Shown here piece after piece: positions 8,975 through 16,690 of a DNA stretch of 64,000 nucleotides. The notes beneath the pieces were generated by a model that made no database searches, was not told the DNA's origin, and saw only the letters and a list, made by a program, of their open reading frames with translations. Made by a program: the position numbers and the translations under genes. The stretch comes from Pseudactinotalea suaedae (GTDB lineage: Bacteria; Actinomycetota; Actinomycetes; Actinomycetales; Beutenbergiaceae), in NCBI RefSeq assembly GCF_009733815.1, contig NZ_WNXY01000005.1, positions 1 to 64,000 on the forward strand, written 5' to 3'. The number at the start of each line of letters is the position of its first letter. The stretch's first letter is position 1.

Positions 8975-10153
8975 ATGGCGGCAGACGAGCGCGCGATGCT
9001 GCTGTGGACCCCGGAGCTGCTGAGCTACGACTTCGGTCCCGGCCACCCGATGTCTCCGCTGCGGCTGCGGCTGACGATGGAGCTGGTCTCCGCGTTCGGG
9101 CTGCTCGACCGGCTGGACGTGGTCGCCCCCGAACCGGTCGACGACGCCACGCTGCGCCTCGTCCACGAGCAGGAGTACATCGACCACGTCCGCGCCGAGG
9201 ACGCCGGCGACCCGCCCTCGCGCTGGGGGTTGGGTGGGCCCGACAACCCGGTGTTCGCGCACATGCACGAGGCCAGCGCGCGGATCGTGGGCGGCACGGT
9301 CGCCGCCACCCGCGCGGTGTGGCGGGGTGAGAAGGTGCGCGCGGTCAACCCCGCCGGCGGCATGCACCACGCGATGGCGCGCTCGGCCTCGGGGTTCTGC
9401 GTCTACAACGACGTCGCGGTCGGGATCGCGGCCGCGCTGGCGGAGGGTGCTGAGCGGGTCCTCTACGTCGACGTCGACGCCCATCATGGCGACGGCGTCG
9501 AGCGCGCCTTCTGGGACGACCCGCGGGTGCTGACGATCTCGGTCCATCAGACCGGCCAGAGCGTCTTCCCGGGGACCGGGTACGCGCAGGACGCCGGGGG
9601 ACCACGGGCGCGCGGCTTCGCCGTCAACGTGGCGCTGCCGCCGCGGACGGCGGACGCCGCGTGGCTGCGGACGATCGAGGCGATCGTCGAGCCGCTGGCG
9701 CAGGAGTGGCGACCACAGCTGGTCGTCAGCCAGCACGGGGCCGATGCGCACGGGCGCGACCCAATCACCGATCTCGACATCTCGGTCGACGCCCAGCGGG
9801 CTGCCGCCCTCATGGTGTGCGACCTCGCCGAGCGGTTCGCCGAGGGCCGCTGGGTCGCCACCGGGGGCGGCGGCTACGACCTCGTCAGCACGGTGCCGCG
9901 GGCCTGGACCCACCTGGTCGCGGTGGTCGCGGGGGCGCCGATCGACCCCGGGTCGCCGACACCGCCGGCATGGCTGGAGTACGTGGGGGACCTGCTCGGC
10001 CGTGACGGCCCGGCGACGATGACCGAGGGTCGCCCGGCGACCTTCCGGCCGTGGGAGGAGGGCTACGACCCCGAAGACCCGGTCGACCGGGCCATCCTGG
10101 CGACCAGGCGTTCGGTCTTCCCCGAGCACGGCCTGGACCCGCTGGTCCGGTAG
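8975..10153 (+). CDS. acuC: AcuC-family histone deacetylase-like amidohydrolase
   Basis: 392 residues, normal for AcuC. These zinc enzymes remove acetyl groups from protein lysines; AcuC in Bacillus acts on acetyl-CoA synthetase. Catalytic elements are visible: the paired His in NPAGGMHH (135-142), the zinc ligands in DVDAHHGDG (176-184), and the GGGGY loop near 306. The ATG at 8975 is backed by a -10 box 7 nt upstream. No acs or acuA neighbour lies in the window, so its substrate is not shown by context. It is followed after 150 bp by the HTH gene. Confidence 0.9.
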   Translation: MAADERAMLLWTPELLSYDFGPGHPMSPLRLRLTMELVSAFGLLDRLDVVAPEPVDDATLRLVHEQEYIDHVRAEDAGDPPSRWGLGGPDNPVFAHMHEASARIVGGTVAATRAVWRGEKVRAVNPAGGMHHAMARSASGFCVYNDVAVGIAAALAEGAERVLYVDVDAHHGDGVERAFWDDPRVLTISVHQTGQSVFPGTGYAQDAGGPRARGFAVNVALPPRTADAAWLRTIEAIVEPLAQEWRPQLVVSQHGADAHGRDPITDLDISVDAQRAAALMVCDLAERFAEGRWVATGGGGYDLVSTVPRAWTHLVAVVAGAPIDPGSPTPPAWLEYVGDLLGRDGPATMTEGRPATFRPWEEGYDPEDPVDRAILATRRSVFPEHGLDPLVR

Positions 10154-10213
10154 GGTCGCAGGAAGCAGCACCCGCGAGATCGCCGTCGATCGCCGGAGCC
10201 AGGAGCCGTGGGC

Positions 10214-10243
10214 TTCCTGTTTGTCGGTGGCAGGCCCTAGAGT
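10214..10243 (+). promoter_or_regulatory. Possible promoter of the HTH-bS22 unit
   Basis: A TTCCTG hexamer (10214-10219) and TAGAGT (10238-10243) are 18 bp apart, about 60 bp before the HTH gene. Moderate match only. Confidence 0.35.
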
Positions 10244-10303
10244 TCTGCTCACGTCGGGGACAGGGAGTGGCACGAACGAACGTGCCGTGGAGGGAGTGGA
10301 CGC

Positions 10304-10513
10304 ATGGCTCAGCCCGGTGCGCCGCGATTCCTCACCGTCGCCGAGGTCGCCCAGCTCGCCCGGGTCTCCCGCATGACGGTGTATCGCATGGTCCACGCAG
10401 GTGATCTCCCGGCGATCCGTGTCGGGAAGTCCTTCCGCGTCCCTGAGGCCGCTGTCGACGAGATGTTGTCCGAGGGTTTGCCGTTGCCGGAGTCCTCGGC
10501 AGAGGCTCGCTGA
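10304..10513 (+). CDS. Small excisionase/MerR-type helix-turn-helix protein
   Basis: 69 residues, almost entirely a winged-helix DNA-binding domain: the HTH is FLTVAEVAQLARVSRMTVYR (about 9-28) and the wing carries GKSFRVPEAAVDEML. The shape matches the BldC/excisionase group. The ATG has a clear GGAGGGA site. It directly precedes bS22; in mycobacteria a similar short HTH gene lies between proC and bS22 (Rv0500A/Rv0500B as I recall), so this is a conserved pair. Its target is unknown. I would not call it BldC itself because the recognition region differs. Confidence 0.88.
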   Translation: MAQPGAPRFLTVAEVAQLARVSRMTVYRMVHAGDLPAIRVGKSFRVPEAAVDEMLSEGLPLPESSAEAR

Positions 10514-10595
10514 AGGCACCGGTAGACTGGTCCGCTGGTGGGCGGGCGTCTCGTCTGCGTCCGCCGTCCTAGTCATCTATGTCAGTGAGGTCCCC

Positions 10596-10694
10596 ATGGG
10601 TTCCGTCATCAAGAAGCGCCGCAAGCGCATGGCGAAGAAGAAGCACCGCAAGCTGCTCCGCAAGACGCGCCACCAGCGCCGCAACAAGAAGTAG
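10596..10694 (+). CDS. Small ribosomal subunit protein bS22
   Basis: 32 residues, nearly all Lys/Arg: MGSVIKKRRKRMAKKKHRK and a basic tail. This matches the actinobacterial protein of the AURKAIP1/COX24 family, found bound to the 30S decoding region of mycobacterial ribosomes and named bS22. The ATG follows a GAGG ribosome site. A TAGACT hexamer between the HTH gene and this gene (about 10523) could be a separate -10 box. Two hairpins follow within 125 bp, the second a good intrinsic terminator. Confidence 0.92.
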   Translation: MGSVIKKRRKRMAKKKHRKLLRKTRHQRRNKK

Positions 10695-10700
10695 CCGTCC

Positions 10701-10726
10701 GCACGGAGCGTTCGCCGCTCCCGTGC
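10701..10726 (+). terminator. Hairpin after bS22
   Basis: GCACGGAGCG pairs with CGCTCCCGTGC around a TTCGC loop, with a one-base bulge and no T tract. Possible weak terminator. Confidence 0.35.
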
Positions 10727-10790
10727 TCACCCCGAAGGCCCGCGTGGTCGACCCCTGAGGTCACCTCGCCGTCGTCTCGGGGCTCGCTGA

Positions 10791-10817
10791 GGCCGGACCC
10801 GCCAGGGTCCGGCCTTT
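10791..10817 (+). terminator. Intrinsic terminator after bS22
   Basis: A perfect 10-bp stem (GGCCGGACCC / GGGTCCGGCC) with a GCCA loop is followed by TTT. This is the best-formed terminator in the window. Confidence 0.75.
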
Positions 10818-10830
10818 CGCATGCCGGCGG

Positions 10831-10950
10831 CCGCTGCCGCTGCCTGGCCCTCCGCCAGCACGCTGCCGCTGCCTGGCCTTGCCGCCAGCACGCTGCCGCT
10901 GCCTGGCCCTGCCGCCAGCATGCCGCCGCTGCCTGGCCTTGCCGCCAGCA
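10831..10950. repeat. Four tandem 30-bp repeats
   Basis: Four copies of a 30-bp unit at 10831, 10861, 10891 and 10921, with the core CCGCTGCCTGGCC in each and a few base changes. A degenerate fifth begins at 10951. The period is a multiple of three and the plus frame would read LPLPGLAAST-like repeats, but the surrounding frame is low-complexity and I do not think it is translated. Confidence 0.8.
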
Positions 10951-11054
10951 TGCCGCCGCACTGCTCCTTCCGCCCCGCGCCCTGCCGCCCTGCCCCTCCC
11001 TGCCCCGGCCGGATCATCCCCGCGGTTGCTGCCCTGCCCTCCCTCGGGCCCGAT

Positions 11055-11446
11055 CCCTCCCGCGGAAAGCGCTTTGGGGTGGTCGCGGTCTACCGGATGG
11101 ACCGAGGTGACCCCGAACCCCATCTCGGCTTCGGCGTCAAGCACTCTCCTCGTGCCCAGCTGGCCGTCGGTGCGCTGTGGGGTCACCTCGGTCCACGGGA
11201 TGGCCCCAGCCGACCCCGAACCCGCGCCTGCTTCGGCGACAGCACATCACCCTCGTGCCCGGCTGGCCGTCGGTGCCACTGTGGGGTCACCTCGGTCCAC
11301 GGGATGGCCCCAGCCGACCCCGAACCCGCGCCTGCTTCGGCGTCAGCACATCACCTCGTGCCCGGCCGGCCGTCGGGCCACTGTGGGGTCACCTCGGTCC
11401 ACCGCATGGCCCCAGCCGACCCCAAAGCGCTTTCCGCGCGGGAGGG
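11055..11446. repeat. 392-bp element: 60-bp inverted ends around 102-104-bp direct repeats
   Basis: Left end 11055-11114 and right end 11385-11446 are imperfect inverted copies about 60 bp long. Both carry GGAAAGCGCTTTGGGGT and GTGGACCGAGGTGACCCC or TGGACCGAGGTGACCCC when read inward. Between them, direct repeats start at 11177 (104 bp) and 11281 (102 bp), each opening with GTGGGGTCACCTCGGTCCAC; a partial copy begins at 11383 and a decayed one occupies about 11109-11176. No transposase or coding frame survives across units because 104 and 102 shift the frame. It resembles a MITE-like or foldback element, but I cannot name a family. Confidence 0.75.
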
Positions 11447-11520
11447 GCGGTGGCGGGAGGGCGGTGGCGGGGGATGGGGTCGGGGTCGGGTCGGGGGACG
11501 CGGGGGCGGGGAGTGGTGGG
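11440..11520 (+). other. G-run tract with quadruplex potential
   Basis: At least eight runs of three or more G, densest at 11469-11510, with spacers mostly 1-4 nt (for example GGGGATGGGGTCGGGG). It lies on the coding strand 70-150 bp before the glutaredoxin gene. The rest of the gap, 10951-11054 and 11521-11573, shows nothing further. Confidence 0.6.
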
Positions 11521-11573
11521 TTGTCGAGGGCACCGCGGCGCCTCGGGTCCCGGCCTTCGCACTGCCGCTGTCG

Positions 11574-11579
11574 TAAGGT
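11574..11579 (+). promoter_or_regulatory. -10 box of the glutaredoxin gene (leaderless)
   Basis: TAAGGT lies 7 nt before the ATG at 11587. Confidence 0.5.
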
Positions 11580-11586
11580 CGGTCCC

Positions 11587-11823
11587 ATGGCTGCTCGAGT
11601 CCAGCTCCTCGGCCGGCAGGGGTGCCACCTGTGCGACGCCGCACGACGGGTGGTCCGCTCGGTGTGCGACCCCGACGGGATCGCGTGGGAGGAGATCGAC
11701 ATCGACGCCGATCCCACGCTGCAGGCGCGCTACGGCGAGCTGGTGCCGGTGGTCCTCGTCGACAACGTCCAGATCGGGTACTGGCGCATCGACGCGGCGA
11801 AGGTCCGCGCCGCGTTGCGGTGA
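11587..11823 (+). CDS. Glutaredoxin-like thiol protein
   Basis: 78 residues with a thioredoxin-like fold. The redox motif CHLC is at 13-16, and the conserved cis-Pro region is LVPVVLVD (about 53-60). It belongs to the short DUF836/NrdH-like glutaredoxins of actinobacteria; M. tuberculosis has a related gene near this position (Rv0508 as I recall). Partner and substrate are unknown. The start is fixed by a -10 box 7 nt upstream. A shared hairpin separates it from the convergent yceI gene. Confidence 0.85.
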   Translation: MAARVQLLGRQGCHLCDAARRVVRSVCDPDGIAWEEIDIDADPTLQARYGELVPVVLVDNVQIGYWRIDAAKVRAALR

Positions 11824-11844
11824 GCGAACGGGGCGAAACACACA

Positions 11845-11878
11845 AGTGCGGCAGCCCCCGGTCGGGGACTGCCGCACT
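11845..11878. terminator. Bidirectional hairpin between glutaredoxin gene and yceI
   Basis: AGTGCGGCAG pairs with CTGCCGCACT, extended inward by CCCC/GGGG past one mismatch. It lies between two convergent genes. No clear T tract on the plus side. Confidence 0.6.
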
Positions 11879-11918
11879 GGGCGCTCAGCGGTTTGCTGGC
11901 GCGACCGTGGGGGCCGGT

Positions 11919-12458
11919 TCAGGCCTGCTTGACGGCCGCGACCTCGATCGAGATCTTGACGTTGTCGCCGACCAGGAGGCCGCCACCCTCGAGAGCGACG
12001 TTCCAGGTCAGGCCGTAGTCCTTGCGGGAGATCTGGGTGGTGGCCGAGAAGCCGACGCGCTGGGCGCCGTCGGGACCGGCAGCCGCACCGTTGTACTCGA
12101 CCGCGAGCTCGACCGGCCTGGTCACGCCGTTGATGGTGAGATCGCCGTTCACGGTGAACGTCTCGGACTCGCCGTCGCCCTCGACCGAGGTCGAGGCGAA
12201 GGTCCAGGTCGGGTTGTTCGCGGCGTCCCAGAAGTCGGGGGAGACGAGGTGACCGTCGCGCTGGTCGTTGCCGGTGCTCACCGAGGCGGCGTCGATGGTG
12301 ACGCTCACGTTCGAGCTCGTGAAGGGCTCGCCGATCGTGATGGCGCCCTCGACGCCCGTGAAGCGCCCGCGCACCTTGGCGATGCCGGTGTGACGCACGG
12401 TGAAGCCGAGCTCGGAGTGGACCGGGTCGATGTCGTAGGTGCCGACGGGGATGCTCAT
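11919..12458 (-). CDS. YceI family protein
   Basis: 179 residues from ATG 12458, which has an AGAAGGAAGA ribosome site. YceI proteins are lipocalin-like beta barrels that bind isoprenoid or other lipids. The N-terminal DPVHSELGFTVRH, the central SVTIDAASVSTGN and the SRKDYGLTWN segment are the family signatures. There is no signal peptide, so it is likely cytoplasmic, as usual in actinobacteria. It is divergent from a marR gene with an 81-bp AT-rich gap, which suggests MarR control. Confidence 0.92.
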   Translation of the reverse strand: MSIPVGTYDIDPVHSELGFTVRHTGIAKVRGRFTGVEGAITIGEPFTSSNVSVTIDAASVSTGNDQRDGHLVSPDFWDAANNPTWTFASTSVEGDGESETFTVNGDLTINGVTRPVELAVEYNGAAAGPDGAQRVGFSATTQISRKDYGLTWNVALEGGGLLVGDNVKISIEVAAVKQA

Positions 12459-12491
12459 AGAGGTCTTCCTTCTGGTCGAGTGTGGTCTGCG

Positions 12492-12521
12492 TAGACAACT
12501 AGTACAACATTCAATTAGGAT
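12492..12521 (+). promoter_or_regulatory. marR promoter and candidate MarR operator
   Basis: TAGACA (12492) and TAGGAT (12516) are 18 bp apart. The AT-rich spacer holds ACAACTAGTACAAC, with a central ACTAGT palindrome and ACAAC on both sides. It lies in the yceI-marR intergenic region, so one protein site could control both genes. Confidence 0.5.
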
Positions 12522-12539
12522 GGTGTCAAGGAGGTATCG

Positions 12540-13001
12540 ATGACCCACTGGCTCGACCTGGAGCAGCAGCGTCACTGGCGTTCCCTGCTCACGGGCACCA
12601 GCGCGCTGTTCGCCGCGCTCAACCACGACCTGGAGGCAGGCTCCGACCTCGCCCTCAACGAGTACGAGGTGCTGGTCAGGCTCTCGGAGAGCCCGGACCG
12701 CACGCTGCGGATGTCGGTGCTCGCCGAAGGGCTCGTGCACTCACGCTCACGGATCACCCACACCGTCTCGCGGATGGAGCGGCGTGGTCTGGTCCGCCGC
12801 CAGGCCGCGTGCGACGACGGCCGTGGGGTCGACTGCACGATGACCGACGAGGGGTACGCGGCGCTGGTCGCGGCAGCGCACGTGCACGTCACCTCGGTGC
12901 GCGCACGCCTGGTCGACGTCCTCACGCCCGCTGAGCTCGCGGCCATCGGTGAGGGCTTCGAGAGGGTGACGGCCAGGATCGTCGAGGACCGACCCGTCTG
13001 A
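12540..13001 (+). CDS. MarR family transcriptional regulator
   Basis: 153 residues, normal for MarR. The winged HTH runs from about residue 55 to 105 (MSVLAEGLVHSRSRITHTVSR helix region and the basic wing RRQAACDDGRG), flanked by dimerisation helices. Ligand and targets are unknown, but the divergent yceI gene and the gene itself are the obvious targets. The ATG has a strong AAGGAGG site. It may also be cotranscribed with the next operon, 65 bp away, but that is uncertain. Confidence 0.9.
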   Translation: MTHWLDLEQQRHWRSLLTGTSALFAALNHDLEAGSDLALNEYEVLVRLSESPDRTLRMSVLAEGLVHSRSRITHTVSRMERRGLVRRQAACDDGRGVDCTMTDEGYAALVAAAHVHVTSVRARLVDVLTPAELAAIGEGFERVTARIVEDRPV

Positions 13002-13066
13002 CCCCTCAGGGCCCGACGGCGCAGCCCTGGTCATGCGGTCCCAGGAACCTTTGCGAGACTACGACC

Positions 13067-13699
13067 ATGCCGGCAACCCGCGTCCACCTCGTGCGCCACG
13101 GCGAGGTCAACAACCCCCTGGGCGTCCTCTACGGGCGGCTCCCGGGGTACGGCCTGTCCGACCGTGGGCACCGGATGGCGGAGCGGCTGGCCGAGCACTT
13201 CTCCCGCGCGGACGTCACGCACCTGGTCGCCTCGCCGCTCCAGCGTGCGCAGGAGACCATGGCCCCGCTGGCGCAGACGCTCGACCTGCCCGTGCACACC
13301 GACGAGCGCGTGCTCGAGGCCGACAGCGTGTTCGAGGGCCTCGACCTCGGCCCGAACCCTGCGCAGCTCGCCCACCCCAGGTACTGGCGCCACCTCGTCA
13401 ACCCGTTCAAGCCCTCCTGGGGTGAACCGAATCGCCAGATCGTCGCCCGCATGACCGAGGCGATCCGAGCCGCCCGCGCCGCCGCCGAGGGGCACGAGGC
13501 GGTCATCGTCTCCCACCAGAACCCGATCTGGACGACCCGGCTCGCGCTCGAGGGCCGCAGCTTCGTCCACGACCCGCGCCGCCGCCAGTGCACGCTGGCC
13601 TCGGTCACCACGCTGTCGTTCGACGGCGGCACCCTCGTGGGCCTCGACTACTCCGAGCCAGCGGGCGACCTGCTGCCGGGCGCGAAGGCGATCACGTGA
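13067..13699 (+). CDS. Histidine phosphatase superfamily protein
   Basis: 210 residues. The catalytic RHGE motif is at 10-13 and the second catalytic His at about 150 (VSHQNPIW), with the conserved Arg in SPLQRAQET. This fold covers phosphoglycerate mutases and many small phosphatases; the substrate cannot be told from sequence. It is the first gene of the cytochrome c assembly operon, with its stop overlapping the next start (GTGA). The same arrangement (Rv0525-Rv0529) occurs in M. tuberculosis as I recall, so the link is conserved but unexplained. Confidence 0.88.
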   Translation: MPATRVHLVRHGEVNNPLGVLYGRLPGYGLSDRGHRMAERLAEHFSRADVTHLVASPLQRAQETMAPLAQTLDLPVHTDERVLEADSVFEGLDLGPNPAQLAHPRYWRHLVNPFKPSWGEPNRQIVARMTEAIRAARAAAEGHEAVIVSHQNPIWTTRLALEGRSFVHDPRRRQCTLASVTTLSFDGGTLVGLDYSEPAGDLLPGAKAIT

Positions 13700-14286
13700 G
13701 CGCCTCCCGCCGCGCGGTGCTGCTGGGCGCCGTCGGGCTGCTGGGCGCCGGCGCGCTCGCGGCCTGCAGCAGCGACGAGGCGCCAGAGGACTCCGACGGC
13801 GTCGACACCAGCTACGTCTCCGGTGACGGCACCGCCACCGAGTGGGCGCCCGACCAGCGCGAGGACCCGGTCGAGCTGGCCGGCCAGACCATGGCGGGGG
13901 ACGCCGTCGACCTGGCCGACTGGCGCGGGGCGCCGGTCGTGCTGAACTTCTGGTACGCGACGTGCCCGCCCTGCCGCAAGGAGGCGCCGGACCTCGCCGC
14001 TCTCTCGACCGAGCTGGAGCCGGAGGGTGTGCGCTTCCTCGGCGTCAACCACACCGACGAACCTGCGACCGCGCTCGCCTTCGAGCGGACCTTCGCGATG
14101 CCGTACCCGACGCTGCACGACGCCGATGCCTCCGGCGTCGCCGCACTGCAGGGACTGGTGCCGTTGCAGGCGATGCCGAGCACCGTCGTGCTCGACGCCG
14201 AGGGTCGCGTGGCCGCCCGCATCATCGGGCTCGCGGAGAGCAGCACCCTGAAGGCGATGATCACCACGGTGCTGGCGGAGTCGTGA
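13696..14286 (+). CDS. TlpA/ResA-like thiol-disulfide lipoprotein
   Basis: 196 residues from GTG 13696. A twin-Arg start region (SRRAVLLG) leads to a lipobox ending LAAC, Cys24, so it is a lipoprotein on the outer face. The thioredoxin-like domain has the redox motif WYATCPPC (Cys90, Cys93). In System II, such proteins keep apocytochrome c haem-binding Cys reduced. Its electrons come from CcdA, encoded next. Starts and stops overlap by 4 bp on both sides. Confidence 0.9.
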   Translation: MSASRRAVLLGAVGLLGAGALAACSSDEAPEDSDGVDTSYVSGDGTATEWAPDQREDPVELAGQTMAGDAVDLADWRGAPVVLNFWYATCPPCRKEAPDLAALSTELEPEGVRFLGVNHTDEPATALAFERTFAMPYPTLHDADASGVAALQGLVPLQAMPSTVVLDAEGRVAARIIGLAESSTLKAMITTVLAES

Positions 14287-15062
14287 CCTGGGTGACCAAC
14301 CTCGGTGAGTGGTTCGCGAACACCGCGTTCTCGGGTCCGATGCTGGCCGCGATCCCGGTCGCGCTGCTGGCCGGGTTCGTCTCGTTCGCGTCCCCGTGCG
14401 TGCTGCCGCTGGTGCCCGGGTACCTCGGCTACATCGGAGGCATGGTCGGGAACGAGCAGTCGGCCCCGCAGGGCACGACGGCGACCCGCGCCACCCGTAG
14501 CCGTCTCGTCCTGGGCGTGGCGCTCTTCGTGCTCGGGTTCTCGCTGGTGTTCGTGCTCGTGACGGCGGTGTTCTCGTTCGGCGTGGCCATGCTCCAGTGG
14601 CAGGACGTGCTGTACCGCGTGCTCGGTGTGGTGGTCGCCGTGCTCGGGCTGGCGTTCATGGGGCTGATCCCGTTCCTGCAGCAGGAGCGCCGGATGCACC
14701 TGCGACCGCGCGCCGGGCTCTGGAGCGCGCCGATCCTCGGGATCACCTTCGGCCTGGGGTGGACGCCGTGCATCGGCCCGACCCTCGCGGCGGTCCTCGC
14801 CCTCGGTGCGTACGCCCCCGAGCGCAGCATCGCGCTCACGGTCTGCTACTGCCTCGGCCTCGGCCTCCCGTTCCTGCTGGTGGCCCTCGGGCTGCGGTCC
14901 TCGGAGCGGCTGCTGGGCTTCCTGCGCCGCCACCGCCTGGTCATCATGCGGGTCGGTGGAGCGCTGCTGGTGCTGATCGGGCTCGCGATGGTGAGCGGGC
15001 TGTGGGCGCGACTGATGAGCGCGTTGCAAGGTCTCGTCCTCGGCAGCACCACGGTGATCTGA
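14283..15062 (+). CDS. ccdA: Cytochrome c biogenesis thiol transporter CcdA
   Basis: 259 residues with six predicted membrane helices. It passes reducing power from cytoplasmic thioredoxin across the membrane to the TlpA-like lipoprotein. The two reactive Cys are in SPCVLPLVPG (Cys39) and GWTPCIGP (Cys163), each near a Pro as in the CcdA/DsbD family. The GTG start overlaps the upstream stop (GTGA) and the stop overlaps the resB ATG (TGATG). Confidence 0.93.
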   Translation: MTWVTNLGEWFANTAFSGPMLAAIPVALLAGFVSFASPCVLPLVPGYLGYIGGMVGNEQSAPQGTTATRATRSRLVLGVALFVLGFSLVFVLVTAVFSFGVAMLQWQDVLYRVLGVVVAVLGLAFMGLIPFLQQERRMHLRPRAGLWSAPILGITFGLGWTPCIGPTLAAVLALGAYAPERSIALTVCYCLGLGLPFLLVALGLRSSERLLGFLRRHRLVIMRVGGALLVLIGLAMVSGLWARLMSALQGLVLGSTTVI

Positions 15063-16690
15063 TGGCGCGCTACGTACCCGAGGGTCTGAAGCAGGAGGGG
15101 GCCGACGCGCCCGCCGCCTCCGAGGGGCCGCGCGGTCCTGCACTGGGCGTCCGCGGCTGGCTGCGCTGGGGCTGGCGGCAGCTGACGAGCATGCGGGTGG
15201 CGCTGATGCTGCTGCTGCTCCTGGCCGTGGTGGCCCTGCCCGGCTCGTTCTTCCCGCAGCGTCCGCAGAACCCCGAGGCGGTCGCCCAGTACCTGCAGAC
15301 CAACCCCGACCTCGGCCCGTTCCTGGACCGGATCGGGATGTTCGACGTGTACGGCTCGCCCTGGTTCTCGGCCGTCTACCTGTTGCTGTTCATCTCGCTG
15401 ATCGGCTGCATCGTGCCGCGCACGTTCGCGCACGCACAGGCGATGCGGACCGGCCCGAGCCGGGTGCCGCGCAACTTCTCGCGGTTCCCGGTGCGTGCGC
15501 GGCTGCGCACCTCGGCCCCGCTGAGCGCGGCCGTCACGGCTGCGGAGTCGGTGCTCGGACGCGGGTACAAGCGACAGACGACCGACCGCGACGGCGTCGT
15601 CGAGATCTCCGCCGAGCGCGGCTACGGCCGCGAGACCGGCAACCTCGTGTTCCACCTCGCGCTGGTCGGGCTGCTGGTCGTGACCGCGTGGGGTCAGCTC
15701 GTGCAGTACCGCGGCCAGGCGGTCGTGGTCGAGGGCGACAGCGCGGTCAACTCGGCCGTCGACTACGACTCGTTCACCTCGGGCGCCTGGTTCGACTCCG
15801 GCAGCCAGGAGCCGTTCCGGATCCGGCTGGAGGAGTTCACGTCCCGCTTCACCGACGCCGCGCGACCGGACGAGTTCATCGCCGACGTCACCCTCACCCG
15901 CGGCGACGGCGAGGTCTCGACGGCGCGGATCGAGCCCAACAGCCCGCTCAGCGTGGGCAGCGCCCGGGTGTACCTCACCGGCAACGGCTACGCCCCGGTG
16001 ATCACCGTGACCGACGCGAGCGGCGAGGTCGCGTTCTCCGGGCCGGTGCTGTTCCTCCCGCAGGACACCGCCTACACCTCGACCGGTGTGATCCTCGTGC
16101 CCGACGCCAACCGCGGTGAGCCCCAGCTCGGCTTCTCGGGCCAGCTGTACCCCACGGCGCTGCGCGCCGAGGACGGCACGGTGCTCGGCTCGACCTTCCC
16201 GCTGCCGCAGGACCCGGTGCTCATCCTCAACCTGTGGACCGGTGACCTGGGGCTCGACGACGGAGCACCGCAGAACCTGTTCACGCTCGACATCGCCGGG
16301 CTCGAGCAGGCGATGGACGTCACAGCCGACGGCTCCGAGTTCCCGCTGGAGCTCGAGCTCGCCCCGGGGGACACGGTCGAGCTGCCCGACGGGCAGGGCG
16401 CGGTCACCTTCTCCGAGCTGCGCAGGTTCGCTGCCCTCGACGTGCGGTGGGACCCCTCGGTGCCGTGGATGGGCGTGTTCGCGGCGCTGGCGTTCCTCGG
16501 CCTCGCGGCGTCGTTGTTCATGCCCCGACGCCGGATCTGGCTGCGCATCGAGGAGGGCGCGAGCGGTACCGTGGTCCACGCCGCGGCGTTGGCGCGGGGC
16601 GACGACCCCGGCCTGCAGCGTGAGCTCGACCGGGTCACCGGCGCGTTCGGGAAGAGACGGACAACGGCGGAGGCCAAGAACGATGAGTGA
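15062..16690 (+). CDS. resB: Cytochrome c biogenesis protein ResB
   Basis: 542 residues. ResB works with ResC to carry haem across the membrane and attach it to apocytochrome c. Three N-terminal membrane helices (about 45-66, 95-115, 192-212) precede a large outer domain, and a fourth helix lies near the C-terminus (about 470-490). The start region keeps the conserved LTSMRVALMLLLLLA and PGSFFPQ stretches. It overlaps ccdA by 1 bp and resC by 8 bp. Confidence 0.92.
   Translation: MARYVPEGLKQEGADAPAASEGPRGPALGVRGWLRWGWRQLTSMRVALMLLLLLAVVALPGSFFPQRPQNPEAVAQYLQTNPDLGPFLDRIGMFDVYGSPWFSAVYLLLFISLIGCIVPRTFAHAQAMRTGPSRVPRNFSRFPVRARLRTSAPLSAAVTAAESVLGRGYKRQTTDRDGVVEISAERGYGRETGNLVFHLALVGLLVVTAWGQLVQYRGQAVVVEGDSAVNSAVDYDSFTSGAWFDSGSQEPFRIRLEEFTSRFTDAARPDEFIADVTLTRGDGEVSTARIEPNSPLSVGSARVYLTGNGYAPVITVTDASGEVAFSGPVLFLPQDTAYTSTGVILVPDANRGEPQLGFSGQLYPTALRAEDGTVLGSTFPLPQDPVLILNLWTGDLGLDDGAPQNLFTLDIAGLEQAMDVTADGSEFPLELELAPGDTVELPDGQGAVTFSELRRFAALDVRWDPSVPWMGVFAALAFLGLAASLFMPRRRIWLRIEEGASGTVVHAAALARGDDPGLQRELDRVTGAFGKRRTTAEAKNDE

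Noticed and set aside
10304-10513. Calling the small HTH gene BldC
   Set aside because: Length and fold agree, but the recognition helix region differs from Streptomyces BldC, and the bS22 context points to a separate conserved family.
11063-11074. LacI-family operator at AAAGCGCTTT
   Set aside because: The palindrome occurs in both inverted ends of the repeat element, so it is more simply part of that element; no sugar-regulon gene lies nearby.
10821-11576. 251-codon frame through the repeat region
   Set aside because: Repeats of 104 and 102 bp change frame between copies, composition is Pro/Ala/Gly-rich without domain features, and no ribosome site or promoter precedes it.
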